A DNA stretch of 18,956 nucleotides, from contig CAMNLN010000023.1 in assembly GCA_946543025.1 (NCBI GenBank), positions 1 through 18,956 on the forward strand, read 5' to 3'. Position 1 is the stretch's first letter; every line of letters starts with the position of its first letter. Source of the stretch: an uncultured Verrucomicrobiota bacterium (GTDB lineage Bacteria > Verrucomicrobiota > Kiritimatiellia > RFP12 > UBA1067). Shown here piece by piece: positions 12,301-18,956 of this stretch. The position numbers and the translations under genes are program-made. A model generated the notes under the pieces. That model was given only the letters and a program-made list of their open reading frames with translations. It made no database searches and was not told where the DNA came from.

Positions 12301-13698
12301 ATGGAGAGGCGCGAGTTTCTGAAGCTGGCGGCAGCGGCCGGGACGGCGGCGGCGATCGGGAAGGGGACCTCGGCCCAGGCGTGCGGCGGGGCGGCGTGCC
12401 GTCCGCTCAAGCGCATCACGATCGAGTCGGCGGCGTGCGGGTTCGAGCGCGAGCCGATGGTGCGTCCGTTCGGCTTCAAGGGCGGGTACCTCACGGAGGA
12501 GTGGATCGTCTCGGCGTGCCTGCGGTCGACCTCCGGCAAGCACGGCATCGGGCTCGGCACGCAGAGCGTCCTCTGGAGCGACGCGGCCGTCTTCGCCGCG
12601 AACTCCGAGGCGGGCGGCAACGCGATCATGTTCGCGATGACGCAGCATGCGCTGAACCTCGCGAAGGGAATGAGCTTCGTCTCGCCCGTGGAGCTGAACG
12701 AGGCGCTGTGGCCGCAGGTGCTCGACTACGGGCGGAAGGTGGCGTGCAACCCGAGGCTCCGCGCGACGTTCGCGCTGAACGCGCTCGTGGCCGTGGATAA
12801 CGCGGCGTGGGTGCTCTTCGCGCGCGAGAACGGCCTGACCGACTTCGACTTGATGATCCCGGCGGCGTACCGCCCGGCCCTCTCGGCGCGCCACGCGAAG
12901 TGCGCGTCGATCCCGCTCTTCTCCTACAAGGTGCCGGTGGACGAGATCAAGGCGGCCGTCGACTCGGGCTACTTCTTCATGAAGATCAAGATCGGCCAGC
13001 CCGGCACGCAGGAGGAGATGCTCGCGAAGGACATGACCCGCGTCTCGCAGATTCACGCGACGCTGAAGGACTGCCGCACGCCCTACACGAAGACCGGCAA
13101 GCTGCCGTACTACTTCGACGCGAACGGACGCTACGAGAAGAAGGAGACGCTGCTCAGGTTCATCGACCACCTCAAGAAGATCGGCGCCTACGAGCAGGTG
13201 GCGATCATCGAGGAGCCGTTCGACGAGTACGCCGAGATCGACGTCTCCGACATCCCGCTGCGCCTGGCGGCGGACGAGAGCGCGCACACGGTGAAGGACG
13301 CGCTCGAGCGCATCGAGATGGGCTACCGCGCGATGGCGCTCAAGCCGATCGCGAAGACGATGTCCATGAGCATGAAGATCGCGCAGGCGGCGTTCGAGAA
13401 GAACGTGCCGTGCTTCTGCGCGGACCTCACGGTGTGCCCGGCGTTGGTGGAGTGGAACAAGGCCGTGGCGGCGCGCCTGCCGGCATTCCCGGGCCTCGGC
13501 GACCTCGGCCTCGTGGAGACGAACGGCCACCAGAACTTCCGCAACTGGGAGACGATGCGTAAGGACCTCGCCTACGAGACGGCGCACTGGACGCGCACGG
13601 AGAAGGGTGTGTTCGAGCTGGACGCGGACTACTGGAAGAAGAGCGGCGGCATTTTGGAGCCCATGCCGCGCTACGAGGCGACATACGTCCGCCGCTGA
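12301..13698 (+). CDS. Tat-exported enolase-superfamily protein (MR/MLE-like)
   Basis: Enolase-superfamily enzymes abstract a proton alpha to a carboxylate; many are acid-sugar dehydratases or epimerases. The protein has 465 residues. Twin-arginine motif RREFLK (3-8) is followed by a hydrophobic Ala-rich stretch and an AQA-like cleavage region near 25-27. In the barrel, MKIKIG (227-232) gives K228-x-K230, and metal ligands appear as D273 (YYFDANGRY), E304 (IIEEPFDEY) and D325 (LAADES), with K348 (ALKPIAK) on a later strand. The ligand set is MLE-like and looks intact, so activity is plausible, though the substrate is unknown. ATG 12301 follows AGGAAGG; a GTG at 12277 would start inside the heptad repeat and place extra residues before the Tat motif. 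No promoter is seen between it and the nifU-like gene, so cotranscription is possible. Confidence 0.88.
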   Translation: MERREFLKLAAAAGTAAAIGKGTSAQACGGAACRPLKRITIESAACGFEREPMVRPFGFKGGYLTEEWIVSACLRSTSGKHGIGLGTQSVLWSDAAVFAANSEAGGNAIMFAMTQHALNLAKGMSFVSPVELNEALWPQVLDYGRKVACNPRLRATFALNALVAVDNAAWVLFARENGLTDFDLMIPAAYRPALSARHAKCASIPLFSYKVPVDEIKAAVDSGYFFMKIKIGQPGTQEEMLAKDMTRVSQIHATLKDCRTPYTKTGKLPYYFDANGRYEKKETLLRFIDHLKKIGAYEQVAIIEEPFDEYAEIDVSDIPLRLAADESAHTVKDALERIEMGYRAMALKPIAKTMSMSMKIAQAAFEKNVPCFCADLTVCPALVEWNKAVAARLPAFPGLGDLGLVETNGHQNFRNWETMRKDLAYETAHWTRTEKGVFELDADYWKKSGGILEPMPRYEATYVRR

Positions 13699-13706
13699 CT
13701 CGCCAT

Positions 13707-13796
13707 TGGCGGAAGGGGGGGGATTCGAACCCCCGGTGGACTTGCGCCCACACAACCTTTCCAAGGTTGCACCATCGACCACTCGGACACCCTTCC
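13707..13796 (-). tRNA. tRNA-Ser (anticodon GGA)
   Basis: On the minus strand the acceptor strand GGAAGGG (13796-13790) pairs with CCCTTCC (13717-13711), followed by discriminator G and an encoded CCA (13709-13707). The anticodon arm CAACC-TTGGAAA-GGTTG gives anticodon GGA, which reads UCC/UCU. A long variable arm (GTGGGCGCAAGTCCAC) and the T arm GGGGGTTCGAATCCCCC confirm a class II serine tRNA. Confidence 0.95.
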
Positions 13797-13815
13797 ATGG
13801 CGGAAAAGCGCGCAT

Positions 13816-13844
13816 AGTATACCGTTTTTGCGCCCGGAAGACAA
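13816..13844 (-). promoter_or_regulatory. Promoter of tRNA-Ser
   Basis: Minus-strand TTGTCT (13844-13839), a 17-bp spacer and TATACT (13821-13816). The predicted start near 13809 lies about 12 nt before the mature tRNA 5' end. Confidence 0.75.
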
Positions 13845-13870
13845 TCCCAAAAATCACGGCGACGAAAATA

Positions 13871-13879
13871 TGCTATAAT
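13871..13879 (+). promoter_or_regulatory. Extended -10 promoter of rseP
   Basis: TGC-TATAAT at 13871-13879 is a perfect -10 with extended element; no -35 is evident. The predicted start, near 13886, is only about 2 nt before the rseP ATG. Confidence 0.7.
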
Positions 13880-13887
13880 TTCCCGCC

Positions 13888-15066
13888 ATGGAAATCCTGT
13901 TTACTGTCGGCGCGATCGTCGCGTGCATCTTGCTTTTCTCGTTTGCGATCTTTATCCACGAGTTCGGCCACTTCATCGTCGCGAAGTGGCTTGGATTGCG
14001 CGTGGAGAGGTTTTCCATCGGCTTCGGCCCCGCGCTCTGGAAGAAGACGGTGGGCGGGGTGGAGTACCGCATCTCGGCGATCCCGTTCGGCGGCTACGTG
14101 GCGTTGCCGCAACTTGATCCCGAAGGGACGAAGGCGCTGGAAGGCGGCGGGACGAAGGACGATCCGCCCATCAAGGAGGCGACGCCGCTCGTGCGGATCG
14201 CCGTCGCGGTCGCAGGGCCGCTTGGCAACGTCGTGCTCGCGGTCGTCCTGGCATTCGTGCTGGCGGCTGTGCCGGGCGCGCGTTTCGGTGAGATGCCGTC
14301 TGAAATCGGCGACGTGGTGCCTGACGGCCCTGCGGCGACGGGCGGAATGTTGCCCGGCGACCGCGTGACCGCCGTCAACGGACACGACGTCCGCACGTGG
14401 ACCGAGATGCAGACCGAGGTGCAGATCGCAGGCCCCAAGGCTGCGGAATTCGTCGTGGCGCGCGGCGGCACGAATGTGACGCTCTCCATCTCGGCCAAGC
14501 GCGACGAGGCGTCGGGCGCGTACTACATCCTCGCGCTCTCGACCACCAACGGCGTGAAGGCGGCGGCGTGGATGCCGGCGCGCAATCCGCTGAAGCAGTT
14601 GGCGTGGGACGCCGGGCAGATTGTCCGAATCCTCAAGGCCCTCGTGACGCCGAAGGAGGCCAAGGCGGCCGCCAAGGCGTTGGGCGGGCCCGTGATGATC
14701 GCCGAAGGGCTGTACAACCAGGTGCGTCGGAACGGATGGGACGCGCTCGGCTTCCTGCGGTTCCTCGACGTGAACCTCGCCATCCTCAACCTGCTGCCGA
14801 TCCCGGTGCTGGACGGCGGATTGATCCTCTTCGCCCTCTTCGAGCTGCTTTTCCGGCGCAAGCCGCCGAGAAAGCTGACGGACGGCCTCTCGATGGCGTT
14901 CATGTGGCTGTTCCTCGCGCTGATGCTGACGCTCGTGTGGCGAGACGTGGCGCGCAGCCGCCGCATGCACCGGGTCATGTCCGAACATGAACGGGAACTC
15001 AACGCCTGGATTCAGGAGCGGGAGGCCGCCGAGAACTTCAGGCCGGCCTTTGACCTTGGCAAGTGA
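13888..15066 (+). CDS. rseP: Site-2 intramembrane metalloprotease RseP
   Basis: RseP cleaves membrane-bound substrates, such as anti-sigma factors or signal-peptide remnants, inside the inner membrane. The zinc motif H24-E25-F-G-H28 lies in the first transmembrane helix, and the third ligand is D309 in NLLPIPVLDGG (301-311). PFGGYV (66-71) and the second helix (about 103-128) follow the family order. A single PDZ domain lies at about 137-205 (PAATGGMLPGDRVTAVNG). Further helices are at 310-322 and 335-351, then a charged C-terminal tail of about 40 residues. At 392 residues it is shorter than E. coli RseP (450, two PDZ domains) and closer to the one-PDZ form. The stop overlaps the ispG start (TGATG), a frequent gene order. 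No Shine-Dalgarno precedes the ATG; see the leaderless finding. Confidence 0.94.
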   Translation: MEILFTVGAIVACILLFSFAIFIHEFGHFIVAKWLGLRVERFSIGFGPALWKKTVGGVEYRISAIPFGGYVALPQLDPEGTKALEGGGTKDDPPIKEATPLVRIAVAVAGPLGNVVLAVVLAFVLAAVPGARFGEMPSEIGDVVPDGPAATGGMLPGDRVTAVNGHDVRTWTEMQTEVQIAGPKAAEFVVARGGTNVTLSISAKRDEASGAYYILALSTTNGVKAAAWMPARNPLKQLAWDAGQIVRILKALVTPKEAKAAAKALGGPVMIAEGLYNQVRRNGWDALGFLRFLDVNLAILNLLPIPVLDGGLILFALFELLFRRKPPRKLTDGLSMAFMWLFLALMLTLVWRDVARSRRMHRVMSEHERELNAWIQEREAAENFRPAFDLGK

Positions 15067-16106
15067 TGTTCACGCGATCCCAGACGCGCGCGCTTCGCAT
15101 CGGGCGCCTGCCGCTCGGCGGAGGCGCGCCCGTGTCCGTCCAGACGATGGTCACGGCCGATCCCCATGACGCGGCGGCGCTTGCCGCGCAGGTGGCGCGG
15201 TGCGCAGAGGCCGGCGCGGCGCTCGTGCGGCTTACCGTTCCCGACGCGGCGGCGGCCCGCGTCCTCGGCGAGGTGCGTCGCGCCTCCCCCGTGCCGCTTG
15301 TGGCGGACATCCATTTCGACTACCGATGCGCCCTCGCGGCGATCGAGGCGGGGGCCGACGCTCTGCGCCTCAACCCCGGCAACATCGGCGGACAGGAAAA
15401 AGTTCGCGCTGTGGCGCGTGCGGCGAAGGCGAAAGGCGTGCCCATTCGCGTGGGCGTGAACGGCGGGAGCTTGGAAAAGGGCGAGACGCTCGTCTCGTCC
15501 GCGCTCAAGCACGTGAAGCTGCTGGAAGACGAGGGGTTCCGGGACATCGCCGTTTCGGTGAAGGCGAGCGACGCGTTGCGCACCGTGGCGGCGTACCGCG
15601 AGTTGGCGGAGAAGACGGACTGTCCACTCCATCTGGGCGTGACGGAGGCAGGGACGTTTCTGCCGGGCACGGTGCGTTCGAGCGTGGCGCTCGGCATCCT
15701 GCTCGCGGAGGGAATCGGCGACACGATTCGCGTCTCGCTCACGGACGAGCCGGAACAGGAGGTGCGCGTGGGACTGGAAATCCTGCGCGCGACGGAACTC
15801 GCGCCGACGGGCGCAAGCGTGACGAGCTGCCCGACGTGCGGGCGGACGCGCGTGGACGTGCGCCGTGTGGCCACGGACGTGGAAGCTGCGCTGGATCGCT
15901 ATCGGCGGGCGCGCGGGAATGTCGCCCTGCCGCGCGTGGCCGTGATGGGGTGTGCCGTGAACGGGCCTGGCGAAGCGAAGGGGGCCGACATCGCGCTCTG
16001 CGGCGGAGACGGCGAATTTCTTCTGTATCTTCACGGAAAAATCGTGCGCAAGGTGCGGCCGGCAGAGGCCGTCGCCGCCGTGCTTGCCTGTCTGCCGCAG
16101 ACTTGA
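15066..16106 (+). CDS. ispG: (E)-4-hydroxy-3-methylbut-2-enyl-diphosphate synthase IspG
   Basis: IspG converts MEcPP to HMBPP in the MEP isoprenoid pathway using a [4Fe-4S] cluster and reduced ferredoxin or flavodoxin. The TIM-barrel half begins with PVSVQTMVTADPHD (22-35) and includes LVADIHFDY (78-86), LRLNPGNIG (100-108) and VGVNGGSLEKG (129-139). The cluster domain has C255-x2-C258 (SCPTCGR) and C296 with E303 in MGCAVNGPGE, the complete ligand set. At 346 residues it is the short bacterial two-domain form. ATG 15066 overlaps the rseP stop by one base; a GTG at 15063 is an alternative start. No Shine-Dalgarno is seen, so translation probably depends on coupling to rseP. Confidence 0.96.
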   Translation: MFTRSQTRALRIGRLPLGGGAPVSVQTMVTADPHDAAALAAQVARCAEAGAALVRLTVPDAAAARVLGEVRRASPVPLVADIHFDYRCALAAIEAGADALRLNPGNIGGQEKVRAVARAAKAKGVPIRVGVNGGSLEKGETLVSSALKHVKLLEDEGFRDIAVSVKASDALRTVAAYRELAEKTDCPLHLGVTEAGTFLPGTVRSSVALGILLAEGIGDTIRVSLTDEPEQEVRVGLEILRATELAPTGASVTSCPTCGRTRVDVRRVATDVEAALDRYRRARGNVALPRVAVMGCAVNGPGEAKGADIALCGGDGEFLLYLHGKIVRKVRPAEAVAAVLACLPQT

Positions 16107-16210
16107 TGCGCGCCTTGACTGAAAAGTTTGTCGAAGGGCTGCCGGAAACGGGGCGGAATGCCTTGTCGGCAGAAAGAATCCCCGAATCTTCGCGTTCTTT
16201 CGGATCTGCA

Positions 16211-16239
16211 TTGACAGGTGTCAGAAAAATTGGTAAAAT
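16211..16239 (+). promoter_or_regulatory. Near-consensus promoter of the CBM48 gene
   Basis: TTGACA (16211-16216) is a perfect -35; a 17-bp spacer ends in TGG, and TAAAAT (16234-16239) is the -10. It is the strongest promoter in the window. The predicted start is near 16246, giving a leader of about 52 nt. Confidence 0.85.
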
Positions 16240-16259
16240 ATCCGCCTTTTCAGGAAAAA

Positions 16260-16273
16260 GGCCAGTGTTGGCC
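16260..16273 (+). other. Small hairpin in the CBM48 mRNA leader
   Basis: GGCCA (16260-16264) pairs with TGGCC (16269-16273) around a GTGT tetraloop, starting about 14 nt into the predicted transcript and ending 6 bp before the Shine-Dalgarno AAGGAAGG (16280-16287). It could stabilise the mRNA or expose the ribosome site. The stem is only 5 bp. Confidence 0.4.
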
Positions 16274-16297
16274 GTCTGAAAGGAAGGAACGTAAAAG

Positions 16298-16666
16298 ATG
16301 AAGATCAAGAGCAAGGCGACCGTCAAGACGGTGGTCGCGAAGAAGACGGGCGCGGCTGCGAAGGGTGCGGCCACGGCAGTGAAGAAAGCCCCCGCGAAGG
16401 CGGCGGAGCGTCGCGTGACGTTTACCGTCCGCGCCGAGGCGGGCAAGGCGGTCTATCTCGCCGGGTGCTTCAACCAGTGGAACCCGACGGGCAAGAAGAT
16501 GACGGACAAGAAGAAGGACGGCGTCTATTCGACGACCGTCAAGCTTGCGCCCGGCACCTACGAGTACAAGTTCGTGGTCGACGGCGTGTGGTGCGCCGAT
16601 CCCGAGAACACGGATTTCGTGAAGAACGACTGCGGCACTCTCAACAGCGTGATCACGGTCAAGTAA
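16298..16666 (+). CDS. Glycogen-binding (CBM48/AMPK-like) protein with histone H1-like basic tail
   Basis: The protein has 122 residues in two parts. Residues 1-38 are almost only Lys, Ala, Thr and Val (KKTGAAAKGAATAVKKAP), like the tails of histone H1-type bacterial proteins. Residues 39-122 form one early-set carbohydrate-binding module of the isoamylase-N/CBM48/AMPK-beta type, with VYLAGCFNQWNP (52-63), GVYSTTVKLAPGTYEYKFVVDG (75-96 overall) and WCADPENTDFVKND. The conserved aromatic and Asn residues of glycogen binding are present. There is no catalytic domain or signal peptide. It probably binds alpha-glucan in the cytoplasm; the tail might contact nucleic acid or another polyanion. The strong promoter and AAGGAAGG site suggest high expression. 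It stands alone, and its 3' end overlaps gluQ by 8 bp. Confidence 0.85.
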   Translation: MKIKSKATVKTVVAKKTGAAAKGAATAVKKAPAKAAERRVTFTVRAEAGKAVYLAGCFNQWNPTGKKMTDKKKDGVYSTTVKLAPGTYEYKFVVDGVWCADPENTDFVKNDCGTLNSVITVK

Positions 16667-17576
16667 AAGACCCGCGCCAGACGATTGCCGCGTGCGGGAT
16701 CGTTTCGAGCGAAAAACGACTGATCAGCCCCGCAAGGCTGATCGGTCTGCTTTTGTCGATCCATCCGCAGGTGGCTGCGATCCAGCCGATGATCGCCTCA
16801 GGGGCGACGCCGGCGGCGCGGAACGATTCGATGCGCGTGTCGCCGTGGCGCTTGGCGAGGCGGCGCCCGTCGGGCCCGACGACGAGGGGAATGTGGCAGA
16901 ACGCGGGCGGATCCCTGCCGAGCGCGCGGGCGATCAGGATCTGCGGCGGGGTGGCGGGGAGGAGATCGTCGCCGCGCACGACCTCGGTGACGCCCATCGC
17001 GAGGTCGTCCGCCGTGGCGGCGAGCGTGTAGCCGGCGCCGTCGCGGTCGCGTGCGAGCGGGAAGTCGCCCAGCGAGGCGGATACGTCTTGCTTGACGAGA
17101 CCGGCGAAGACGTCCGTGAAACGGATGACGGTGCCGGGCGATACGCGGAAGCGCCAGCAGGGCGTACGCGGGGCGCAGGCGGACGCGGCCTCGTCCCAGT
17201 TCGCGAACCGGTCGCGGCAGGTGCCGGGGTAGAAAAGCTGCTCGCCGGCGTGCGGGGCGGATTGGGCGGACTCCACGTCGCGACGCGAGCAGATGCAGGG
17301 GTAGGCCGGAAGCCTCGCGAGGGTCGCTCGATAGAAGGGACGCCGTTCGGACTGGACGTATTCCTCGTCCCAGTCGAAGCCGAGCCAGCGCATGTCGTCG
17401 AGCGCCTGCGCCGCCGCGCCAGGCTTGTCGCGGGGGTGGTCGAGGTCTTCCATGCGGAGGATCACCTTGCCGCCGCAGGCACGCGCACGAAGCCAAGCTA
17501 CCGCGAACGTCCGCACGTTGCCGAGATGAAGGGCGCCGGTAGGGCTGGGCGCGAGCCGGCCGACGTAACTGCTCAT
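16659..17576 (-). CDS. gluQ: Glutamyl-Q tRNA(Asp) synthetase
   Basis: GluQ-RS is a truncated glutamyl-tRNA synthetase paralogue that attaches glutamate to queuosine in the tRNA-Asp anticodon. The HIGH-type motif is HLGN (17-20) in APSPTGALHLGN, and the KMSKS equivalent is RLAKRHGD (239-246). Zinc ligands C94-x-C96, Y116 and C120 (YPCIC...LFYPGTC) match the YadB/GluQ pattern. The anticodon-binding domain of GluRS is absent, and the length of 305 residues fits. ATG 17576 overlaps the TGA of the upstream metallopeptidase gene as ATGA, so the two are translationally coupled. It implies that the cell has queuosine. The 3' end contains a terminator-like hairpin within the coding sequence. Confidence 0.92.
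   Translation of the reverse strand: MSSYVGRLAPSPTGALHLGNVRTFAVAWLRARACGGKVILRMEDLDHPRDKPGAAAQALDDMRWLGFDWDEEYVQSERRPFYRATLARLPAYPCICSRRDVESAQSAPHAGEQLFYPGTCRDRFANWDEAASACAPRTPCWRFRVSPGTVIRFTDVFAGLVKQDVSASLGDFPLARDRDGAGYTLAATADDLAMGVTEVVRGDDLLPATPPQILIARALGRDPPAFCHIPLVVGPDGRRLAKRHGDTRIESFRAAGVAPEAIIGWIAATCGWIDKSRPISLAGLISRFSLETIPHAAIVWRGSFT
16722..16754. terminator. Possible bidirectional hairpin terminator within the gluQ 3' end
   Basis: GATCAGCC (16722-16729) pairs with GGCTGATC (16736-16743) around CCGCAA. On the plus strand TTTT follows at 16751-16754; on the minus strand an A5 run at 16712-16716 gives T5 after the hairpin. It lies 56 bp past the CBM48 stop, so it may terminate that gene. 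On the minus strand it would fall before the gluQ stop. Confidence 0.4.
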
Positions 17577-18956
17577 TGTTTTTTCCAGAAGGAAAGCCAC
17601 GCGTCGATGAACTGCTTGCGGAACTCGTCCGGCAGCACGCGGCGTCCAGCCTCGTCCATCGACCGCGTATCGACAAGCGCCTTTACGTAGTCGCGCCGGA
17701 GATTGGCGAACGGCTGGAAACGGACCTTCGGCGCGCCAATCTCGAGGAAGTAGGCGAGCGACCAGGCGAGGCGGTAGCGCGCGGCAATCTCTTCTTGCGT
17801 TCCCCCGTAGAAATCGTCGTAGTCCATTTCCATGATTGAAGGAAGCATCTCGGCGAGGGCCGCCGCATATTCCTGGACATAGGCGGCAGCCGCGGGATCG
17901 CGGTCGAAGACGACCTTGCCGTGCCGGTCGAGATGGGAATGCTCGAAAAGTTCGGCGTGGCCCTCGTTGAACCACGGGGCGGCGGTGACGAGCGCCGCCG
18001 CATAGGCGAGATGCTGGTGGAACGCCTCGTGCCAGACGGTCTGGAGGAGGTTTCGCGTGCCTTCAACAGGCAGATAGAGAACGAGTTCCCGGTGAAGCGT
18101 GTCCCAGACGGCTGCTGTCCACTTTTGCCGGACGCCTACGTAGGCGAGGTACTCCTCTCGCGTCGCGAAGACGCGGACGACGGCGAGCTGGTTGTTGGTC
18201 GAGAGTGCGGATGGCGCGCAGGCGGCGTAGGCACGGCGCAGGCGGGGAAGGCTGTTGGTGAGCGAGGGAATGAACGTGCCGCGGGAAATGTCGTCGAGAT
18301 CGTCGATTACGACCACGTCTTCGGTGGAAGCGAAATGCCAGTTGTCGTAGTTGGCGATGCTGGCGCGTACGGCGGCGCGGAGGAGATCCGCTTCGGAGGG
18401 GGAGGTCGGGGCGTCCTTGTCGTCCTGAAAGGTGCGGGCGCGGGCGGGAGGAACAAAGACATGGTCGAGGAAGTCCTCGTCGAAGCGGCGGAACGCCTCG
18501 TCGGCCGGTTCGTCGGGAGCGGCTACGAGCAGGGCGAGGTACCAGTCCGTTTTCTCTCCTCGTTCGGGGCTGCGGGGACGGAAGGCTGTGGCGAAGACAT
18601 GGTCGTTCGTGCTGGGATAGGCAAACAGCTTGGCCATGTTGCGCCGCTGGGACCGACGTGGGCGGATGGGCCGACCGAGATCGACCGGCGCGGCGGCGAA
18701 GACGGCCTCGTCACGGTGGTCGGCGTTCTCGGGATCGAACGGCGTATCGGCCTGGCGGGCGAGGAAATCCGCACGTGTGCGGACGGTGCCGGGCGCATCG
18801 GATGGCGGGCGTTCGGCGAGGCGCGCCAGGTAGAAGACGTTTCCGTCCGCGTCGCGCCAGCGTCCGCGGATCGTCTGCGCGGTCCAGAGGTCGAAGGTGT
18901 CGAACCGGTCTTCGAGCCGTCGTGCGCCGTCCGAAGACGACACGAGGAAAGAGTCG
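17573..18956 (-). CDS. Putative HExxH metallopeptidase (gluzincin/peptidase MA-like), N-terminus outside window
   Basis: The frame stays open to the right edge (DSFLVSSSDGARRLEDRF), so the gene is 5'-truncated; a GTG at 18943 is a possible but unconvincing start. Numbering from that GTG, the motif H305-E-A-F-H309 is followed 13 residues later by PWFNEGHAE (323-331), the third-ligand helix of gluzincin/DUF1570-type peptidases (E327 or E331). Upstream, LAVVRVFATREEYLAYVG (253-270) and the short strand before the active helix resemble peptidase-MA folds. The N-terminal 240 residues contain no recognised domain. Export cannot be judged, because the N-terminus is missing. The TGA overlaps the gluQ ATG, which puts both genes in one operon. 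The substrate is unknown. Confidence 0.75.
   Translation of the reverse strand, partial: DSFLVSSSDGARRLEDRFDTFDLWTAQTIRGRWRDADGNVFYLARLAERPPSDAPGTVRTRADFLARQADTPFDPENADHRDEAVFAAAPVDLGRPIRPRRSQRRNMAKLFAYPSTNDHVFATAFRPRSPERGEKTDWYLALLVAAPDEPADEAFRRFDEDFLDHVFVPPARARTFQDDKDAPTSPSEADLLRAAVRASIANYDNWHFASTEDVVVIDDLDDISRGTFIPSLTNSLPRLRRAYAACAPSALSTNNQLAVVRVFATREEYLAYVGVRQKWTAAVWDTLHRELVLYLPVEGTRNLLQTVWHEAFHQHLAYAAALVTAAPWFNEGHAELFEHSHLDRHGKVVFDRDPAAAAYVQEYAAALAEMLPSIMEMDYDDFYGGTQEEIAARYRLAWSLAYFLEIGAPKVRFQPFANLRRDYVKALVDTRSMDEAGRRVLPDEFRKQFIDAWLSFWKKQ

Noticed and set aside
12295..13857. Minus-strand frame of 520 codons opposite the enolase-family gene
   Set aside because: It runs through the tRNA-Ser gene and its promoter and is Arg/His/Leu-rich mirror sequence.
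16139..16203. Weak inverted repeats after ispG (CTGCCG/CGGCAG, GAAAGAA/TTCTTTC) as terminator
   Set aside because: Stems are 6-7 bp with loops of 16-22 nt and no T-run follows; termination of ispG is not supported.
16106..16279. 57-codon plus-strand frame overlapping the ispG stop (TGATG)
   Set aside because: The start overlap looks like coupling, but the frame runs through the perfect promoter and leader of the CBM48 gene and shows no recognisable protein feature.
1..18956. Defence island, prophage or insertion sequence
   Set aside because: No transposase, integrase, phage, restriction or toxin-antitoxin motif could be read on either strand; most genes are housekeeping or metabolic.

Overview
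The window (18,956 bp, GC-rich, roughly 65% by eye) looks like chromosome from a Gram-negative-type bacterium of the PVC group. A gut or rumen Kiritimatiellota/Lentisphaerota-like lineage fits best. The reasons are two twin-arginine (Tat) exported proteins built on metabolic enzyme folds, a glycogen-binding module on a lysine/alanine-rich tail, an InlB-type repeat surface protein, heptameric mini-repeats and GluQ-RS. The assignment is inference; no rRNA is present. No mobile element, CRISPR array or integrase is visible, and no gene-free gap exceeds 300 bp.

Layout. 1-1040 (+): 3' end of a repeat-rich surface protein, then a hairpin terminator. 1213-3600 (+): tight operon of a D,D-peptidase, MutY and a small unknown membrane protein. 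3584-8919 (-): in transcription order yggS, an unknown 620-aa protein with an internal base-composition break, an FGGY sugar kinase, and a Tat-exported DHDPS/NAL-family protein with its own strong promoter. 9028-10278 (+): SAM methyltransferase with a 7-bp repeat in its interdomain linker. 10275-11624 (-): altronate/galactarate dehydratase family gene, apparently leaderless. 11686-13698 (+): two-domain NifU-like scaffold, a TAG-containing heptad repeat, and a Tat-exported enolase-superfamily protein. 13707-13796 (-): tRNA-Ser(GGA). 13888-16106 (+): rseP and ispG, translationally coupled. 16298-16666 (+): CBM48 protein with an H1-like tail behind a near-consensus promoter. 16659-18956 (-): HExxH metallopeptidase (cut by the window edge) coupled to gluQ.

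How the genes fit together. UxaA/GarD-type dehydratase, FGGY kinase, an enolase-superfamily (acid-sugar dehydratase-like) protein and a DHDPS/KDG-aldolase-fold protein all point to sugar-acid breakdown. Two of these carry Tat signals, so part of that chemistry, or a derived binding role, may take place outside the cytoplasm. The remaining genes are housekeeping: cell wall, DNA repair, Fe-S assembly, isoprenoids, PLP homeostasis, tRNA modification and site-2 proteolysis.

Transcription signals are clear for this type of genome. Nine sigma70-like promoters can be read, seven with an extended TGn -10. All three convergent protein-gene pairs overlap at their stop codons, which indicates strong compaction.
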